64,000 nucleotides of DNA, from contig JAJPHV010000015.1 in assembly GCA_021325095.1 (NCBI GenBank), positions 94,037 to 158,036 of the forward strand, in the 5' to 3' direction. Made by a program: the position numbers and the translations under genes. The notes beneath the pieces are model-generated. The model worked only from the letters and a program-made list of their open reading frames with translations. It had not been told where the DNA came from and made no database searches. Positions within the stretch are counted from its first letter, which is position 1; every line of letters begins with the position of its first letter. This stretch comes from Chloroflexota bacterium. GTDB taxonomy: Bacteria > Chloroflexota > Anaerolineae > Aggregatilineales > UBA2796. This document shows positions 33,977-43,889 of the stretch, one piece after another.

Positions 33977-35323
33977 TCACGGATATAAACGTTTCAGCAT
34001 TCGAGGATACGGAATCGTCTCTCGAATGTGTGGCAACCCGCAAATCCAGGCGACGGTACGTTCCACGCCCAGGCCGAACCCGGCATGTGGAACCGATCCA
34101 TAGCGGCGCAAATCCAGATACCAGGCGTAGTTCTCGCGCGTGATGCCGATCTGTGCCACGCGCTTCTCGATCAACTCGGCATCGTAGATGCGTTCACTGC
34201 CGCCCGTGATCTCGCCATAACCCTCCGGCGCAAGCAGGTCAACGCTACGGCACACCTCCGGACGGCCCTCGACGGGCTGCATATAGAAGGCCTTGACCGC
34301 CGATGGGTAGTGATAGACGAAGACGGGCTTTTCAAACTGCTGTGTCAGCGCCGTCTCGTGCGGCGATCCGAAGTCGTTACCCCAATCGATGCGTAGCAGT
34401 TGGGCCTGTTCCGGGTCGGTTTGTTCCGCGCTCAACTTGTTCAGACGCTCCACCGCCTCGTCGTAGCTGATGCGCGGAAACGGCGCGGTGACACGTTGCA
34501 AGTGGGTGGTGTCGCGTTCCAGGATGCCAAGCTCCATCTTGTGCTTTTCCAGCACGCACTGGACGATGTAGCTGATGAACTCCTGCTCCATGTCCATCAT
34601 ATCTTCCAGCGAAAAGAAGGCCATTTCCGGCTCCACCATCCAGAATTCTGTCAGATGGCGGCGTGTCTTGGACTTCTCGGCGCGGAAGGTCGGGCCGAAG
34701 CAGTACACCTTGCCAAAGGCAGCGATGTTCGCCTCGTTGTAAAGCTGCCCTGTCTGGGCCAGGTAGGCTTTGTCGTCAAAATAGCTGATCTCGAACAGTT
34801 CGCTGGTGGATTCCCCCGCCGCCGGGGAAATGATCGGTGTATCGACCAGCAGGTAGCCGTGATCGTCCAGCCAGTTGCGAACAGCCCGAATGATCGTGGC
34901 CCGGATGCGCAGAATAGCCCACTGCCGCAGCGAGCGCACCCACAGATGGCGGTGATCCATCAGGAACTCGACGCCGTGTTCTTTGGGCGTGATCGGATAT
35001 GCCTCGGCGACCTGCACTACCTTCAGTTCCTTGATGCCGATCTCGTAGCCGCCAGGATAGCCGGGCGCGCGTTTGTCGGCCCGCACCGATCCACTCAGGA
35101 TGAGGGACGATTCCTGGGGCAGCGTGCGGGCAGCCTCAAACATCTCGGCAGGCAATTCCTTCTGAAAGGCCACGCACTGTGCAATGCCCGTGCCATCGCG
35201 CACGAGCAAAAATTGTAATTTCCCCTTGTCTGTACGGTTGTAGAGCCATCCCCGCACGGTCACGTCCTGGCCCTCGAACTTTGCCAGGTCCGCAATCTGG
35301 ACGACGTTTCCCAACGATGCCAT
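33977..35323 (-). CDS. asnS: Asparaginyl-tRNA synthetase
   Basis: 448 residues, class II aminoacyl-tRNA synthetase charging tRNA-Asn. N-terminal OB-fold anticodon domain (about 12-105: [19 protein letters not shown]), then the catalytic core with motif 2 [24 protein letters not shown] split around residue 225 and motif 3 [15 protein letters not shown]. The [15 protein letters not shown] pattern favours AsnRS over AspRS. ATG 35323 follows AAGG directly; the TTG three codons in is 9 nt from that site, so the true start may be there. I looked for a T-box leader and saw none. Confidence 0.93.
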   Translation of the reverse strand: MASLGNVVQIADLAKFEGQDVTVRGWLYNRTDKGKLQFLLVRDGTGIAQCVAFQKELPAEMFEAARTLPQESSLILSGSVRADKRAPGYPGGYEIGIKELKVVQVAEAYPITPKEHGVEFLMDHRHLWVRSLRQWAILRIRATIIRAVRNWLDDHGYLLVDTPIISPAAGESTSELFEISYFDDKAYLAQTGQLYNEANIAAFGKVYCFGPTFRAEKSKTRRHLTEFWMVEPEMAFFSLEDMMDMEQEFISYIVQCVLEKHKMELGILERDTTHLQRVTAPFPRISYDEAVERLNKLSAEQTDPEQAQLLRIDWGNDFGSPHETALTQQFEKPVFVYHYPSAVKAFYMQPVEGRPEVCRSVDLLAPEGYGEITGGSERIYDAELIEKRVAQIGITRENYAWYLDLRRYGSVPHAGFGLGVERTVAWICGLPHIRETIPYPRMLKRLYP

Positions 35324-35424
35324 CCTTCAGATAGAATTAAGCGACGGCGTGTATTCTACCGCAATTATAGCGAAGTTCTGAACCGGATCGGCTGTTTCAC
35401 GCGAATTCTTAAGGGAGCCATCAC

Positions 35425-36831
35425 ATGAATACCCGCGCTATCTCCGTCGAACTGGCTGAACTGACTCTGCCCGACTTTGGCCTGCCCACCGTCGAGCCGG
35501 GCGTCCCACCGGAAACCTACGAGGCGCGGATCGCCGAAACACGCCGCCGGGCCGCTGATGCCGGGTACGACGCACTGCTGGTCTACGCAGATCGGGAGCA
35601 TTTCGCCAACCTGGCCTACCTGACCAGATACGATCCGCGCTTCGAGGAAGCGCTGCTGATCCTCGTGCCGGGCCGGACGCCAACCCTGCTGGTCGGCAAC
35701 GAGGGCATGGCCTATACGGCCATCTGCCCGGCCAGGGTGGAGCGTGTGCTGTTCCAGACCTTCAGCCTGATCAGCCAGCCGCGTTCGTCCAGTAAGCCAC
35801 TGGAAGTGATCCTGCGCAAGGCCGGGATCGACGATGCCTGTGGCAAGCGGGTCGGCATTGCCGGCTGGAAATATTTTCTGCCCATCGAGTCGGATGCGCC
35901 CGAACGGTGGGTCGAAGCGCCCGCCTACATCGTGGATGTCCTGCGCGAGATGGGCTGCGAAGTCTACAACGCGACGGCTCTCTTTATGGAACCGGAACAC
36001 GGACTGCGCGCTATCAACGACGTGGATCAACTGGCCTGCTTTGAATACGCCTCGACCTTTGGCTCACAGGGCCTGCGTGACCTGATCTTCAACGTGCGCC
36101 CTGGCATGACCGAGTACGACGCAGCGCGGCTGATGGGGCTGAACGGCTTTCCGACCTCGTGCCATCCTCTGGTGTTGAGCGGTGAGCGGACGGCGCTCGG
36201 CCTGGCGAGTCCCTCCAGCCGCCGCATCCAGGAGGGCGATCCGATCTTCGCTTCACTCAGTCTATGGGGCAGCAACAATGCGCGTGGCGGCTTCCTGGTG
36301 AAAAACGCCGAAGGGTTGCCTGCCAGCATCCGCGATTACGTGGACAAATTGGTCGCGCCCTATTTCCGGGCCGTTGTCGAGTGGTACGAACACATTGGCA
36401 TCGGCGTGGCGGGTGGCGAACTGTTTGAGATCATCGAGCGACACCTGGGCGATCCGTTCTTCGGCGTGGGCCTGAACCCCGGCCACCTGATCCACCTGGA
36501 CGAGTGGGTCAGTTCGCCCATCTACCGGGGTTCCACACAGCGCCTGCAATCTGGCATGGCAATCCAGGTGGACGTCATCCCGGCCACGAACACGCCGTAT
36601 TTCACCACCAACATTGAGGATGGCATCGCCCTGGCCGATGAAGCGCTGCGCAGCGACTTCGCTCGCAAGTATCCGGAAGCCTGGGGGCGTATCCAGCAGC
36701 GGCGCGCCTTTATGCGCGACATCCTGGGCATTCAACTGAAACCGGAAATGCTGCCCTTTTCCAATATGCCCGCCTACCTGCCCCCATTCTGGCTCTCACC
36801 CCGGCTGGCGTTGCGTGCACGGTCAACCTGA
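35425..36831 (+). CDS. M24-fold (creatinase/aminopeptidase P-like) protein lacking metal ligands
   Basis: 468 residues. Creatinase-type N-terminal domain (about 30-175: YDALLVYADREHFANLAYLTRYDPRF) and a pita-bread C-terminal domain (about 210-430: VRPGMTEYDAARLM, GLNPGHLIHLDEW, LQSGMAIQVDVIP, TNIEDGIAL). In metallopeptidases two Asp ligands lie in a DxG...SDxTR region; here the equivalent stretch is ASLSLWGSNNARGG, with neither Asp. One His and the last Glu are kept. It is therefore probably not a classical Xaa-Pro peptidase and may hydrolyse a C-N bond without metal, like creatinase. AAGGGAG is 7 nt before ATG. Confidence 0.85.
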   Translation: MNTRAISVELAELTLPDFGLPTVEPGVPPETYEARIAETRRRAADAGYDALLVYADREHFANLAYLTRYDPRFEEALLILVPGRTPTLLVGNEGMAYTAICPARVERVLFQTFSLISQPRSSSKPLEVILRKAGIDDACGKRVGIAGWKYFLPIESDAPERWVEAPAYIVDVLREMGCEVYNATALFMEPEHGLRAINDVDQLACFEYASTFGSQGLRDLIFNVRPGMTEYDAARLMGLNGFPTSCHPLVLSGERTALGLASPSSRRIQEGDPIFASLSLWGSNNARGGFLVKNAEGLPASIRDYVDKLVAPYFRAVVEWYEHIGIGVAGGELFEIIERHLGDPFFGVGLNPGHLIHLDEWVSSPIYRGSTQRLQSGMAIQVDVIPATNTPYFTTNIEDGIALADEALRSDFARKYPEAWGRIQQRRAFMRDILGIQLKPEMLPFSNMPAYLPPFWLSPRLALRARST

Positions 36832-37030
36832 AAGACTTTTCTAATCCAATTCTGAGGATACGTCTCCATCGAATCTGTACTATACTTAACATAAGTTGTC
36901 GAACCGTCGAACAGTTAGTCCCATTGTGAAGGAACGATCATATAAAATCGGTAAATTCTTAATTCAAGTTCCGCAAAGTACAACAAAATTGCCGTACAAT
37001 TGCATATGTGGAAATCAATGGGAGGTTGCA

Positions 37031-37360
37031 ATGACGCACTGCGACACAAAGACGGTTGCCCCGAAGAGTTTACGTGTAGATCATGCATTCCGGCACTGGA
37101 GTCCCGAATCCGAGAGCTATCCTCCTGCTGAGGTTCTGCTGCAATTCATCCGCTTGGGCTGGACGGTGGACGAGCTGGTGGCCGTCGAAACCTTTTACTA
37201 TGCTGGCTATCGCAGCTCGGATATTTATCACTTCACCCTGACACGGGGGGACGAGACGATAGAAATCCCTGTACTGGCGAACCCGGCGGTCTTTCGTGTC
37301 GTCAATAGCTGCAACCTGACTGTTGTAAAGCTGAATGTGCCCCGTGAACAGATCGTGTAG
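37031..37360 (+). CDS. Hypothetical protein, 109 residues
   Basis: I do not recognise this gene. Residues 15-40 include HAFRHWSPESESYPPAEVLLQFI and the middle has DELVAVETFYYAGYRSSDIYHFTL; the C-terminal part is beta-rich (ETIEIPVLANPAVFRVV). No signal peptide or membrane segment. GGGAGG lies 5 nt before the ATG, which decides the start, and a strong terminator follows 58 nt after the stop, so it looks like a real monocistronic gene. The 200 nt upstream are AT-rich compared with the window. Confidence 0.7.
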   Translation: MTHCDTKTVAPKSLRVDHAFRHWSPESESYPPAEVLLQFIRLGWTVDELVAVETFYYAGYRSSDIYHFTLTRGDETIEIPVLANPAVFRVVNSCNLTVVKLNVPREQIV

Positions 37361-37417
37361 GCAATCTGTCGGGTGTTTCCGTGCATTGATCGCGCATTGA
37401 TCGTAGGCCCAAAAATT

Positions 37418-37452
37418 GCGCCCGGCCTCTTTATCAGAGCCGGGCGCTTTTT
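37418..37452. terminator. Bidirectional Rho-independent terminator
   Basis: GCGCCCGG ... CCGGGCGC stem extended by CTCT/AGAG, then TTTTT (37448-37452) on the plus strand. On the minus strand the stem is followed by AATTTTTGG. It lies between the convergent 109-residue gene and ltaE and can end both. Confidence 0.88.
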
Positions 37453-37506
37453 ATTTGACCAGGCAGGCATCGAACAAACGAGTGTCGCTATCCGGGCAGC
37501 CCGGCC

Positions 37507-38565
37507 TTATTGATGCACTCCTGCCGTTTGCCCCATTTGCTGCGCCAGCACCTCGCGCATGGCGTCGATGGTGTACTGCACGCGCTCCGGTGTGATCCAG
37601 TAGTGGGTCACGGCCCGGAAGCGCGGCCCGCCCCGCAGGATCACATTGCGCGCTTTCATGGCCTCGACAAATTCCCGGACGTTGACGCTCGGCGGGATGC
37701 TGAACAGGACAAAGTTGGTGCGCAGATGTACCGGCTCGACGGTGATGCCCTCAATCGTTGCCAGCCCTTCGGCCAGTTGCGCCGCCGTCCGGTGATCTTC
37801 CGCCAGCCGTTCCCGCATGTCGCGCAGCGCGATCAGCCCTGCCGCCGCGACGATGCCCGCCTGCCGCATCCCGCCACCCAGCACCTTGCGCGTGCGAAGT
37901 GCCCGCGCGATGAATTCCCGCGAACCGACCAGCAGCGAACCGAGCGGCGCGCACAACCCTTTGCTCAGACAGATCTGCACCGAGTCGGCGGGCGCAGCCA
38001 GTTCGCGCGGCTGCACCTTGAGCGCCGCTGCCGCGTTGAACAGCCTCGCGCCGTCCAGGTGCAATTTCAGTCCACGTCGCCGCGCGATCTCGCCCACCTG
38101 CTGCGTATATTCTGCCGTGATGGGCGTCGCCCCTGCGCCGTGTACTGTGTTTTCCAGGCAGATCAGCGCAGTGCGGGGGAAGTGTGGATCGTCGCCGCGT
38201 ATGGCGCCCTCGATTTCGCTCAACGACATCGTGCCATCGAACCGGATGTCAAGCGGGTACATGCTGACGCCGCCAAGCTGCGCGGCTCCACTTTGCTCAA
38301 ACACGAACATGTGCGCCTTTTTCGAAAGGATGATCTCGTCACCGCGCCTGCAATGGGTCAGCGCTGCCGCTGTGTTGCTCATGGTGGCGGTAGGCATATA
38401 CAGGGCGGCTTCCTTGCCGAGCAAATCCGCCGCATAGGCTTGCAGTTCGTTAACCGTCGGGTCGTCGCCATACACGTCGTCGCCAACCAGCGCGTTTGCC
38501 ATCGCTTCTCGCATGGCAGGCGTGGGGTGCGTGACCGTATCGCTGCGCAGATCTATGGTATTCAT
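37507..38565 (-). CDS. ltaE: Low-specificity L-threonine aldolase
   Basis: 352 residues. PLP enzyme cleaving L-(allo-)threonine to glycine and acetaldehyde. Diagnostic start [19 protein letters not shown], then [28 protein letters not shown], the [11 protein letters not shown] segment with the PLP Asp, and the Schiff-base Lys in [12 protein letters not shown]. Complete at the usual length. It could feed glycine to the GcvPA/PB enzyme encoded about 15 kb away. Ribosome site is weak. Confidence 0.94.
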   Translation of the reverse strand: MNTIDLRSDTVTHPTPAMREAMANALVGDDVYGDDPTVNELQAYAADLLGKEAALYMPTATMSNTAAALTHCRRGDEIILSKKAHMFVFEQSGAAQLGGVSMYPLDIRFDGTMSLSEIEGAIRGDDPHFPRTALICLENTVHGAGATPITAEYTQQVGEIARRRGLKLHLDGARLFNAAAALKVQPRELAAPADSVQICLSKGLCAPLGSLLVGSREFIARALRTRKVLGGGMRQAGIVAAAGLIALRDMRERLAEDHRTAAQLAEGLATIEGITVEPVHLRTNFVLFSIPPSVNVREFVEAMKARNVILRGGPRFRAVTHYWITPERVQYTIDAMREVLAQQMGQTAGVHQ

Positions 38566-38659
38566 GGGCTGCTCATTTCAGAGGACAATATTCAGATTAG
38601 CTTACCTCGGTGCGGCCCGCGCTCCAATCGCAAGATGCAGACACAGGCCCGCTGGCCGC

Positions 38660-39880
38660 TCACAAGCGAGGTACAACCTTGAACGTGCTGCTGCCGCCGA
38701 AGACCCCACCTACGATCCCGGCTGGTGCCGCCATCACCCGTGACGGTACGAAATATTCAAAGGCAGGGAAAATGACCGCATCGCCTGCGACTTTGCCGGG
38801 CAGTGGCATTAGGCGCGCCGTCAGAGGCTTGTTCAGGCGTAGAGCGAGCGCCGCCACGTCCAGCAGGATCGCGGCCAGCGCGTCGGCCCCGATGTCGCCG
38901 GGCAGGGGAATGCAGTCCAGCCCTGTGCCGCAAAGCGCGCTGTACAACAGCAGATCGTTCAAATGGAGCGCGCCCTCTGCGGCGCGTTGGCCGAGCAGCG
39001 TATCTTCCAGCACTGGCAGCATCAGCCCGCTGAACCCGCAGCGCGGCACGTTGGCGGCCTCAATGGCATTCATGACCAGCGAGGCGGCTGCCACCATGCC
39101 CGCCCCGCCCAGGCGCACACCCAGGCTCTCCAGCGCCGCGCCCAGGCTGGAGCCTTCGCCCGGATAGGGAGCCAGCGAGAAGTCCAGGCCACCAAAAACG
39201 ATGCTGTGTTCAGAGGCCAGTTCGTGCGCGACGCTGGTCAACTGGTCGGCGGATTCTTGCACCAGGCGGCTGAGGCGCTGTACAGCCTCCTCCGGTGAGG
39301 CCGCACCCTGAAAAGCCAGCACGGCCAGGTCGGCGGCCTCAATTGCCAGCGCAAAGCGGGCTGCTCCACCGCCATGATAGGCTGCCGGGAAGAACGGCGA
39401 TCCTGGCCCACAGTTGGCAATCGCCGCCAGATACAGGTTCGACAGGCCGTCCGGCGTGACCGTGCTCACGGCGCGGATAGTTTCCGCACTGTGGCGAAGC
39501 AGCCCCAGATCGATCCCCTGGCGCGCGCTTGCCACGATGATAGAAGCAAACACCCCGCTGGCGGCCCGCAGCATATCCGGGATGGCATCCACGTAATCTG
39601 GATCGTCACCCGCGCCCACCGGGCCAAGCGCAATGTAATCGATGCCATAGGCTGTGCATTCCTCGCGGAGCCGCGCTGCCAGGTCGGGCATCCCGGCTGG
39701 CCCGTGCGGATTGCGCATCCTGGGGAAGGGCTGTGTGGCAATGCGGCGTGATTGCACCGCGATCCCGGCTTGCTGATAGCTGTAGTTTGCCGCATGGAGA
39801 AAGGTGGCCGCTCGCGCCAGCGAGGTTTCGATATCTGCGGGAAAAAGATCAATAAAGATCGTTATTGCGCGTATTTTCAT
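38660..39880 (-). CDS. DUF711 (UPF0210)-like protein
   Basis: 406 residues. Begins [14 protein letters not shown] and contains [13 protein letters not shown] and [18 protein letters not shown], ending with [21 protein letters not shown], which match DUF711/UPF0210 proteins, a family of glycyl-radical-like barrel folds with no proven activity. No Gly-radical motif is visible. Divergent from the TerB-like gene, about 100 nt apart. Confidence 0.78.
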   Translation of the reverse strand: MKIRAITIFIDLFPADIETSLARAATFLHAANYSYQQAGIAVQSRRIATQPFPRMRNPHGPAGMPDLAARLREECTAYGIDYIALGPVGAGDDPDYVDAIPDMLRAASGVFASIIVASARQGIDLGLLRHSAETIRAVSTVTPDGLSNLYLAAIANCGPGSPFFPAAYHGGGAARFALAIEAADLAVLAFQGAASPEEAVQRLSRLVQESADQLTSVAHELASEHSIVFGGLDFSLAPYPGEGSSLGAALESLGVRLGGAGMVAAASLVMNAIEAANVPRCGFSGLMLPVLEDTLLGQRAAEGALHLNDLLLYSALCGTGLDCIPLPGDIGADALAAILLDVAALALRLNKPLTARLMPLPGKVAGDAVIFPAFEYFVPSRVMAAPAGIVGGVFGGSSTFKVVPRL

Positions 39881-39984
39881 GGTCGTCTGCCTGAGGCCTT
39901 GACGCCGATCTGAGTTATATTTACCCTTCTAGAGAAGTGTACCACTTCCCGGCTTCCTGAATGGGTGAAGAGAGGAAATCGACG

Positions 39985-40881
39985 ATGAGCTTTCTGGACA
40001 ATCTCAGCAGTCGGCAGGTATCGCCGCACGAAGCGGCAGTGACGTGCGCTGTCGCCACGCTCACCCTGAGCGGCGACTTCACCGAGTTGGAACGCCGGAT
40101 TATCTCCCTGTTTCGTGACCAGTTCCCACCCCTCAGCAAGCTGCCCGATCCGGCGTTCATGCAGATCATCGAAAAAGCCATCGACCTGGTGCATAACCAG
40201 GGCGTGGCCCGCGACGTGCGCCAGTTTGTACAGCAGTACGTTGCGCCTGTCATCATCACGCCCGAAGACCGGATCGCAGCCTACCGCTATGCCTATTCGC
40301 TGGCGATGGCAAACCTGAATATCGACGAGGGCGAAGAAGTGCTGTTGGAAGAACTGAAAACGGGCCTGGGGCTGGATACCGCCGCGTGCGCTGCGGCGGA
40401 AGCGCAGGCGCTCAACGAATTTGCGCCCCTGCACCGGGCGCTGGCGGCGGTCGTGCTCGGCCTGATTGTGGTGACCGCCGATGGGCAGGTCTACGAAGAA
40501 GAGTTGCAGGCGCTCAAAGACTCGCGGACTTTGCTCGAACCAATTGCCCGGCTGGACGACACCCAATTTGGTCTGGTTTACGATCTGGCCCTGAGCATTT
40601 ACAACCGCTTCCTGCTGGACGCCGATAACCGTGTAGCCTTCCTGTACAACATCGTGGTGGATAAGCTGCCCACCCGCGACCACCGCGTACAGGGCTTCCA
40701 CTACGCCGCCAGCATCGCCACCGCCGATCACGACATCGCCAGAGCCGAGATTGACGTGCTCAAAGACCTGTTGGCCGCGCTGAAGATCAACGATGCGGTG
40801 GGCGAGTCGATCTTTAACCAGTATATGGGCCGGGTGAAGACCATTGACGGACACCCGATTGTGCCGGGCGGTCAAGCCTAG
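39985..40881 (+). CDS. TerB-like helical repeat protein
   Basis: 298 residues, soluble and helical. Four stretches resemble TerB-like (tellurite-resistance/DjlA N-domain) helices with an acidic turn: VTCAVATLTLSGDFTELE, YAYSLAMANLNIDEGEE, VVLGLIVVTADGQVYEEE and AASIATADHDIARAE. The ADG-x-(V/I)-x-x-x-E pattern is the family's metal- or Ca-binding-like turn. AGAGGA lies 8 nt before the ATG. The hisS start is 21 nt beyond its stop, suggesting one operon; role unknown. Confidence 0.7.
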   Translation: MSFLDNLSSRQVSPHEAAVTCAVATLTLSGDFTELERRIISLFRDQFPPLSKLPDPAFMQIIEKAIDLVHNQGVARDVRQFVQQYVAPVIITPEDRIAAYRYAYSLAMANLNIDEGEEVLLEELKTGLGLDTAACAAAEAQALNEFAPLHRALAAVVLGLIVVTADGQVYEEELQALKDSRTLLEPIARLDDTQFGLVYDLALSIYNRFLLDADNRVAFLYNIVVDKLPTRDHRVQGFHYAASIATADHDIARAEIDVLKDLLAALKINDAVGESIFNQYMGRVKTIDGHPIVPGGQA

Positions 40882-40902
40882 AACACATTGCCAGGAGAAA
40901 TC

Positions 40903-42270
40903 GTGAACAAAATCAAGCCACAACTGCCCTCCGGGATGCGCGACTTTTTGCCCGCCGATGTCCTCCGCCGCCAGTATGTGATCAACACGGTGGCCGAGGT
41001 CTTCGAGACTTATGGCTACGAGCCGCTGCAAACGCCTGTCCTGGAACTGCAAGAAACGTTGATGGGCAAATACGGCGATGACGCCGAAAAGCTCATCTTC
41101 AATGCCAGACACCCCGGCGGCAAGGAGGAGTTGGCGCTACGCTACGACCTGACCGTGCCGCTGGCTCGTGCTTTCGGGATGCATGAAGCGCAGCTCACAC
41201 TCCCCTTCAAGCGCTACCAGATCGCGCCGGTCTGGCGCGGCGAGCGCCCGCAGCGAGGCCGCTTCCGCGAATTCTTCCAGTGCGACGCGGATACAGTGGG
41301 CATTGCCGGGATGGAGGCGGATGCCGAATCGGTGAGCGTTGTCGTCACGGCGTTGCAACGATTGGGCTTCACCGACTTCCTGATCAAGCTCAATAACCGT
41401 AAGCTGCTGAAGGGGATCGGCCAATATGCAGGTCTGGAAGGCGAATCGCTCGACAACCTGTACCGCAGCATCGACAAACTGGACAAGATCGGCGTCGATG
41501 GCGTGCGAGAGGAGATGAACAGGAGCGGTATAGACAGCGCCGCCGTGACCAAGGTCCTGGATTTGATCACCAGCGCACGCCCCGGCGAGTCGGTGGGCTA
41601 CGAAGCAGGCGCAGCCCTGATCGGCACGCTGCGCGAAACCCTGGGTGGAATCGAGATCGCTGCGCAGGGCCTGGACGAACTGACCGAGGTGCTGAAGTTC
41701 CTGGACGCCATGCACGTCCCCGGCGAACTGATCGAAGTGGACTGCTCGATGGTGCGCGGCCTGGGCTATTACACCGGCCCGATCTTCGAGGCGATGCTGA
41801 CCAGCAATGACCCCGAAGAGCGAGTCGGCAGTGTTTCCGGCGGGGGCCGTTACGATGAGCTTCTGGGACTTTTCCGTAAAGAATCGCTGCCGACGGTAGG
41901 CGTCAGCCTGGGCATCGAGCGGTTGATCACGCTCATGGACAGGCGCAACCTGTACCCGCCCGACCTGAACCGCACCGTCGTCCAGGTGCTGGTGACCGTC
42001 TTTGGGACGGACACCCGCGAGGAGGCGATGGGTCTGGCGTCCGCGCTGCGCGCCGGAGGCATCAAAACCGAGCTTTTTATGCAGCAGGCCAGGATCGGCA
42101 AACAGATCGGTTACGCCGACAAGAAGGGCATTCCGGTGGTGGCGCTGCTCGGCCCGGACGAGATCGCACGCGGTGAAGTCAAGTTCAAACGTCTGGCCGA
42201 TCAGCAGGAAATCGTCGTGCCGCGTGCCGAGGCGGCCCTGGCCGTGCGCCGCATGTTCGATGCACTCTGA
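40903..42270 (+). CDS. hisS: Histidyl-tRNA synthetase
   Basis: 455 residues, class II synthetase charging tRNA-His. Motifs: ALRYDLTVPLAR, ERPQRGRFREFFQCDAD (motif 2), VRGLGYYTGPIFEA (histidine A loop) and GGGRYDELLGLF, followed by the C-terminal anticodon domain (about 365-455). GTG at 40903 is chosen because AGGAG is 5 nt upstream; a TTG five codons earlier has none. No T-box leader seen. Co-directional with the TerB-like gene. Confidence 0.96.
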   Translation: MNKIKPQLPSGMRDFLPADVLRRQYVINTVAEVFETYGYEPLQTPVLELQETLMGKYGDDAEKLIFNARHPGGKEELALRYDLTVPLARAFGMHEAQLTLPFKRYQIAPVWRGERPQRGRFREFFQCDADTVGIAGMEADAESVSVVVTALQRLGFTDFLIKLNNRKLLKGIGQYAGLEGESLDNLYRSIDKLDKIGVDGVREEMNRSGIDSAAVTKVLDLITSARPGESVGYEAGAALIGTLRETLGGIEIAAQGLDELTEVLKFLDAMHVPGELIEVDCSMVRGLGYYTGPIFEAMLTSNDPEERVGSVSGGGRYDELLGLFRKESLPTVGVSLGIERLITLMDRRNLYPPDLNRTVVQVLVTVFGTDTREEAMGLASALRAGGIKTELFMQQARIGKQIGYADKKGIPVVALLGPDEIARGEVKFKRLADQQEIVVPRAEAALAVRRMFDAL

Positions 42271-42300
42271 TTGACAAGCAGGAACGGCGCGTGATAGGAT
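42271..42300 (+). promoter_or_regulatory. Sigma70-type promoter of the SufR-like regulator
   Basis: TTGACA at 42271-42276, 18-bp spacer, TAGGAT at 42295-42300, immediately after the hisS stop. Would start transcription near 42307. Confidence 0.6.
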
Positions 42301-42338
42301 ATCAATCAGGGAGATGATAATAATTCGGATTGTGTTGT

Positions 42339-42989
42339 ATGCAACAGACTCGACAATATATCCTGGAAACGTTGCGCGAACGCGGCGATGCCACAGTTGA
42401 TGAAATCGTCCAGGCGCTCCGGGAGCGCATCAACCACAACATCACTGCGGTGACGGTGCGCCACCACCTGGATATTTTGCGCAGCGAAGACCTGGTGACC
42501 GCGCCCTCGGTGCGCCGCCGCCGGACTCCAGGCCGCCCGCAGTATGTATTTGGCCTGACCGAAAAGGCGCAAGACTGCTTCCCCAACAATTACCAGCATC
42601 TTTCAGCGGCCCTCCTCAACCAGATCAAGGCCACACTGCCACCTGCCCAGGTTAACGTCATCCTGGAAAGCGTTGCGCAGGAAATGGCCGCCAACGCCTC
42701 GATCTTGGATGTGCCGCTGGAAGCGCGGCTCGATCAGGTCGTGGCTTATCTGAGCGGACAAGGCTACGAAGCCCACTGGGAGACGTGCCAGGACGGCTAT
42801 TTACTGCACACCCGCAACTGCCCATACCGCCAGGTAGCGGGCGAACACCAGGAACTGTGCAACATGGACTTTCACCTGATCTCGGCGCTGACGGGCATCG
42901 TGCCCCGCCGCGTAGGGCGTCTGGCCGACCACGACGAAAGCTGCGCCTACCTGATCCCGCTGCCGGACAGGGTGGCAAGCCCCTCCTGA
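42339..42989 (+). CDS. SufR-like Fe-S transcriptional regulator (winged helix)
   Basis: 216 residues. N-terminal helix-turn-helix (about 1-75) with AVTVRHHLDILRSEDLV as recognition region and RRRTPGRPQYVFGLTEKA as wing. C-terminal half carries C-x12-C in NCPYRQVAGEHQELC near residue 165-180 and a further Cys 28 residues on (DESCAYL). SufR of cyanobacteria uses four such Cys to hold an Fe-S cluster and represses the suf genes; the third of the four is not seen here. The next gene encodes an IscA/ErpA-type carrier, which supports an iron-sulfur role. ATG 42339 is taken over a TTG three codons earlier. Confidence 0.82.
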   Translation: MQQTRQYILETLRERGDATVDEIVQALRERINHNITAVTVRHHLDILRSEDLVTAPSVRRRRTPGRPQYVFGLTEKAQDCFPNNYQHLSAALLNQIKATLPPAQVNVILESVAQEMAANASILDVPLEARLDQVVAYLSGQGYEAHWETCQDGYLLHTRNCPYRQVAGEHQELCNMDFHLISALTGIVPRRVGRLADHDESCAYLIPLPDRVASPS

Positions 42990-43141
42990 AACATTAATTT
43001 TTCAGATGCCCGTCTGCTTTATTGACGCCGCATCAAAGGTGTGATAGACTCGCTGGTAATGCGTATATAATCGTATACAAGAAGGAGGAGCGCTCCGCCG
43101 CGTCTTGGTAAAGGTCTTGAACGTGGCAGCGCATCAATCAA

Positions 43142-43564
43142 ATGGCTGATTTGATGGAACACGAAGACATTCAGACCGAGGTAGAAACCCCGGTGCTGTC
43201 GGTGACCCCGGCGGCGGCAGCGAAAATCCAGGAACTGCTTCAGGCACGCAACATCCCTGACCATGCGCTGCGTGTGTTCGTGGCGGGCGGCGGCTGCTCC
43301 GGCCTGCAATACGGGATGGCCTTTGAGGCGCAGCCCCAGGAATTCGATACCGTCGTGGAAACCGACGGCGTGCGTCTGGTGGTTGACCCGACCAGTATGA
43401 TGTACATCGGCGGTTCGACCATCGACTTCGTGGACAGTCTGATGGGTGGCGGCTTCCGCATCGACAACCCGAACGCGGTTTCCACCTGTGGCTGTGGGCA
43501 TTCGTTCCGCACCAGCGGCGAGAGCAGCGCAGCATCGGGCGGCTGCGGTTCTTGCGGCCACTAA
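43142..43564 (+). CDS. erpA: Iron-sulfur cluster insertion protein, ErpA/IscA type
   Basis: 140 residues. A-type Fe-S carrier with the three Cys in VAGGGCSGLQYG and STCGCGHSF. An N-terminal extension of about 15 acidic residues and a C-terminal tail GGCGSCGH with two extra Cys are unusual. Transfers Fe-S clusters to apo-proteins. It follows the SufR-like regulator by 150 nt with a weak TATAAT-like box at 43066-43071 inside the gap, and a strong terminator follows. Ribosome site weak; an ATG four codons downstream is possible. Confidence 0.93.
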   Translation: MADLMEHEDIQTEVETPVLSVTPAAAAKIQELLQARNIPDHALRVFVAGGGCSGLQYGMAFEAQPQEFDTVVETDGVRLVVDPTSMMYIGGSTIDFVDSLMGGGFRIDNPNAVSTCGCGHSFRTSGESSAASGGCGSCGH

Positions 43565-43589
43565 ATCGCGCTTCCAGATAGATCGGTAG

Positions 43590-43615
43590 CGGCGGCTCCA
43601 GGAGCCGCCGTTTTT
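43590..43615 (+). terminator. Rho-independent terminator of erpA
   Basis: Perfect 9-bp stem CGGCGGCTC / GAGCCGCCG around CAG, followed by TTTTT at 43611-43615, 26 nt after the erpA stop. Confidence 0.88.
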
Positions 43616-43648
43616 GTTTACAGCTTTGTTTACAGCGCCCCGCGCCAA

Positions 43649-43681
43649 ACAAAAATCCTCAACCCATCGCTGTTGAGGATT
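43649..43681 (-). terminator. Rho-independent terminator of tRNA-Gly
   Basis: On the minus strand AATCCTCAAC / GTTGAGGATT forms a 10-bp stem followed by TTTTTG, starting about 7 nt after the tRNA 3' end. Confidence 0.85.
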
Positions 43682-43687
43682 CAACTG

Positions 43688-43759
<72 letters not shown>

Positions 43760-43889
43760 GAATTGACGACAGTATAGACCAACTCGCGCACTTTGGCAAG
43801 ACTCAAAATTCCTGTTGGCGATGAACTCCGGCCTTTGTTCAATGACAACAAGAGGTCTGGGCGGTTCTGTGACCTGCCCCTTTTTCATC

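Noticed and set aside
35324..35424. T-box leader upstream of asnS
   Set aside because: No specifier loop or T-box sequence was seen; the leader is too short.
39877..41112. Long minus-strand frame of 411 codons
   Set aside because: Lies opposite the TerB-like gene and hisS and has no recognisable protein features; a shadow of GC-rich coding.
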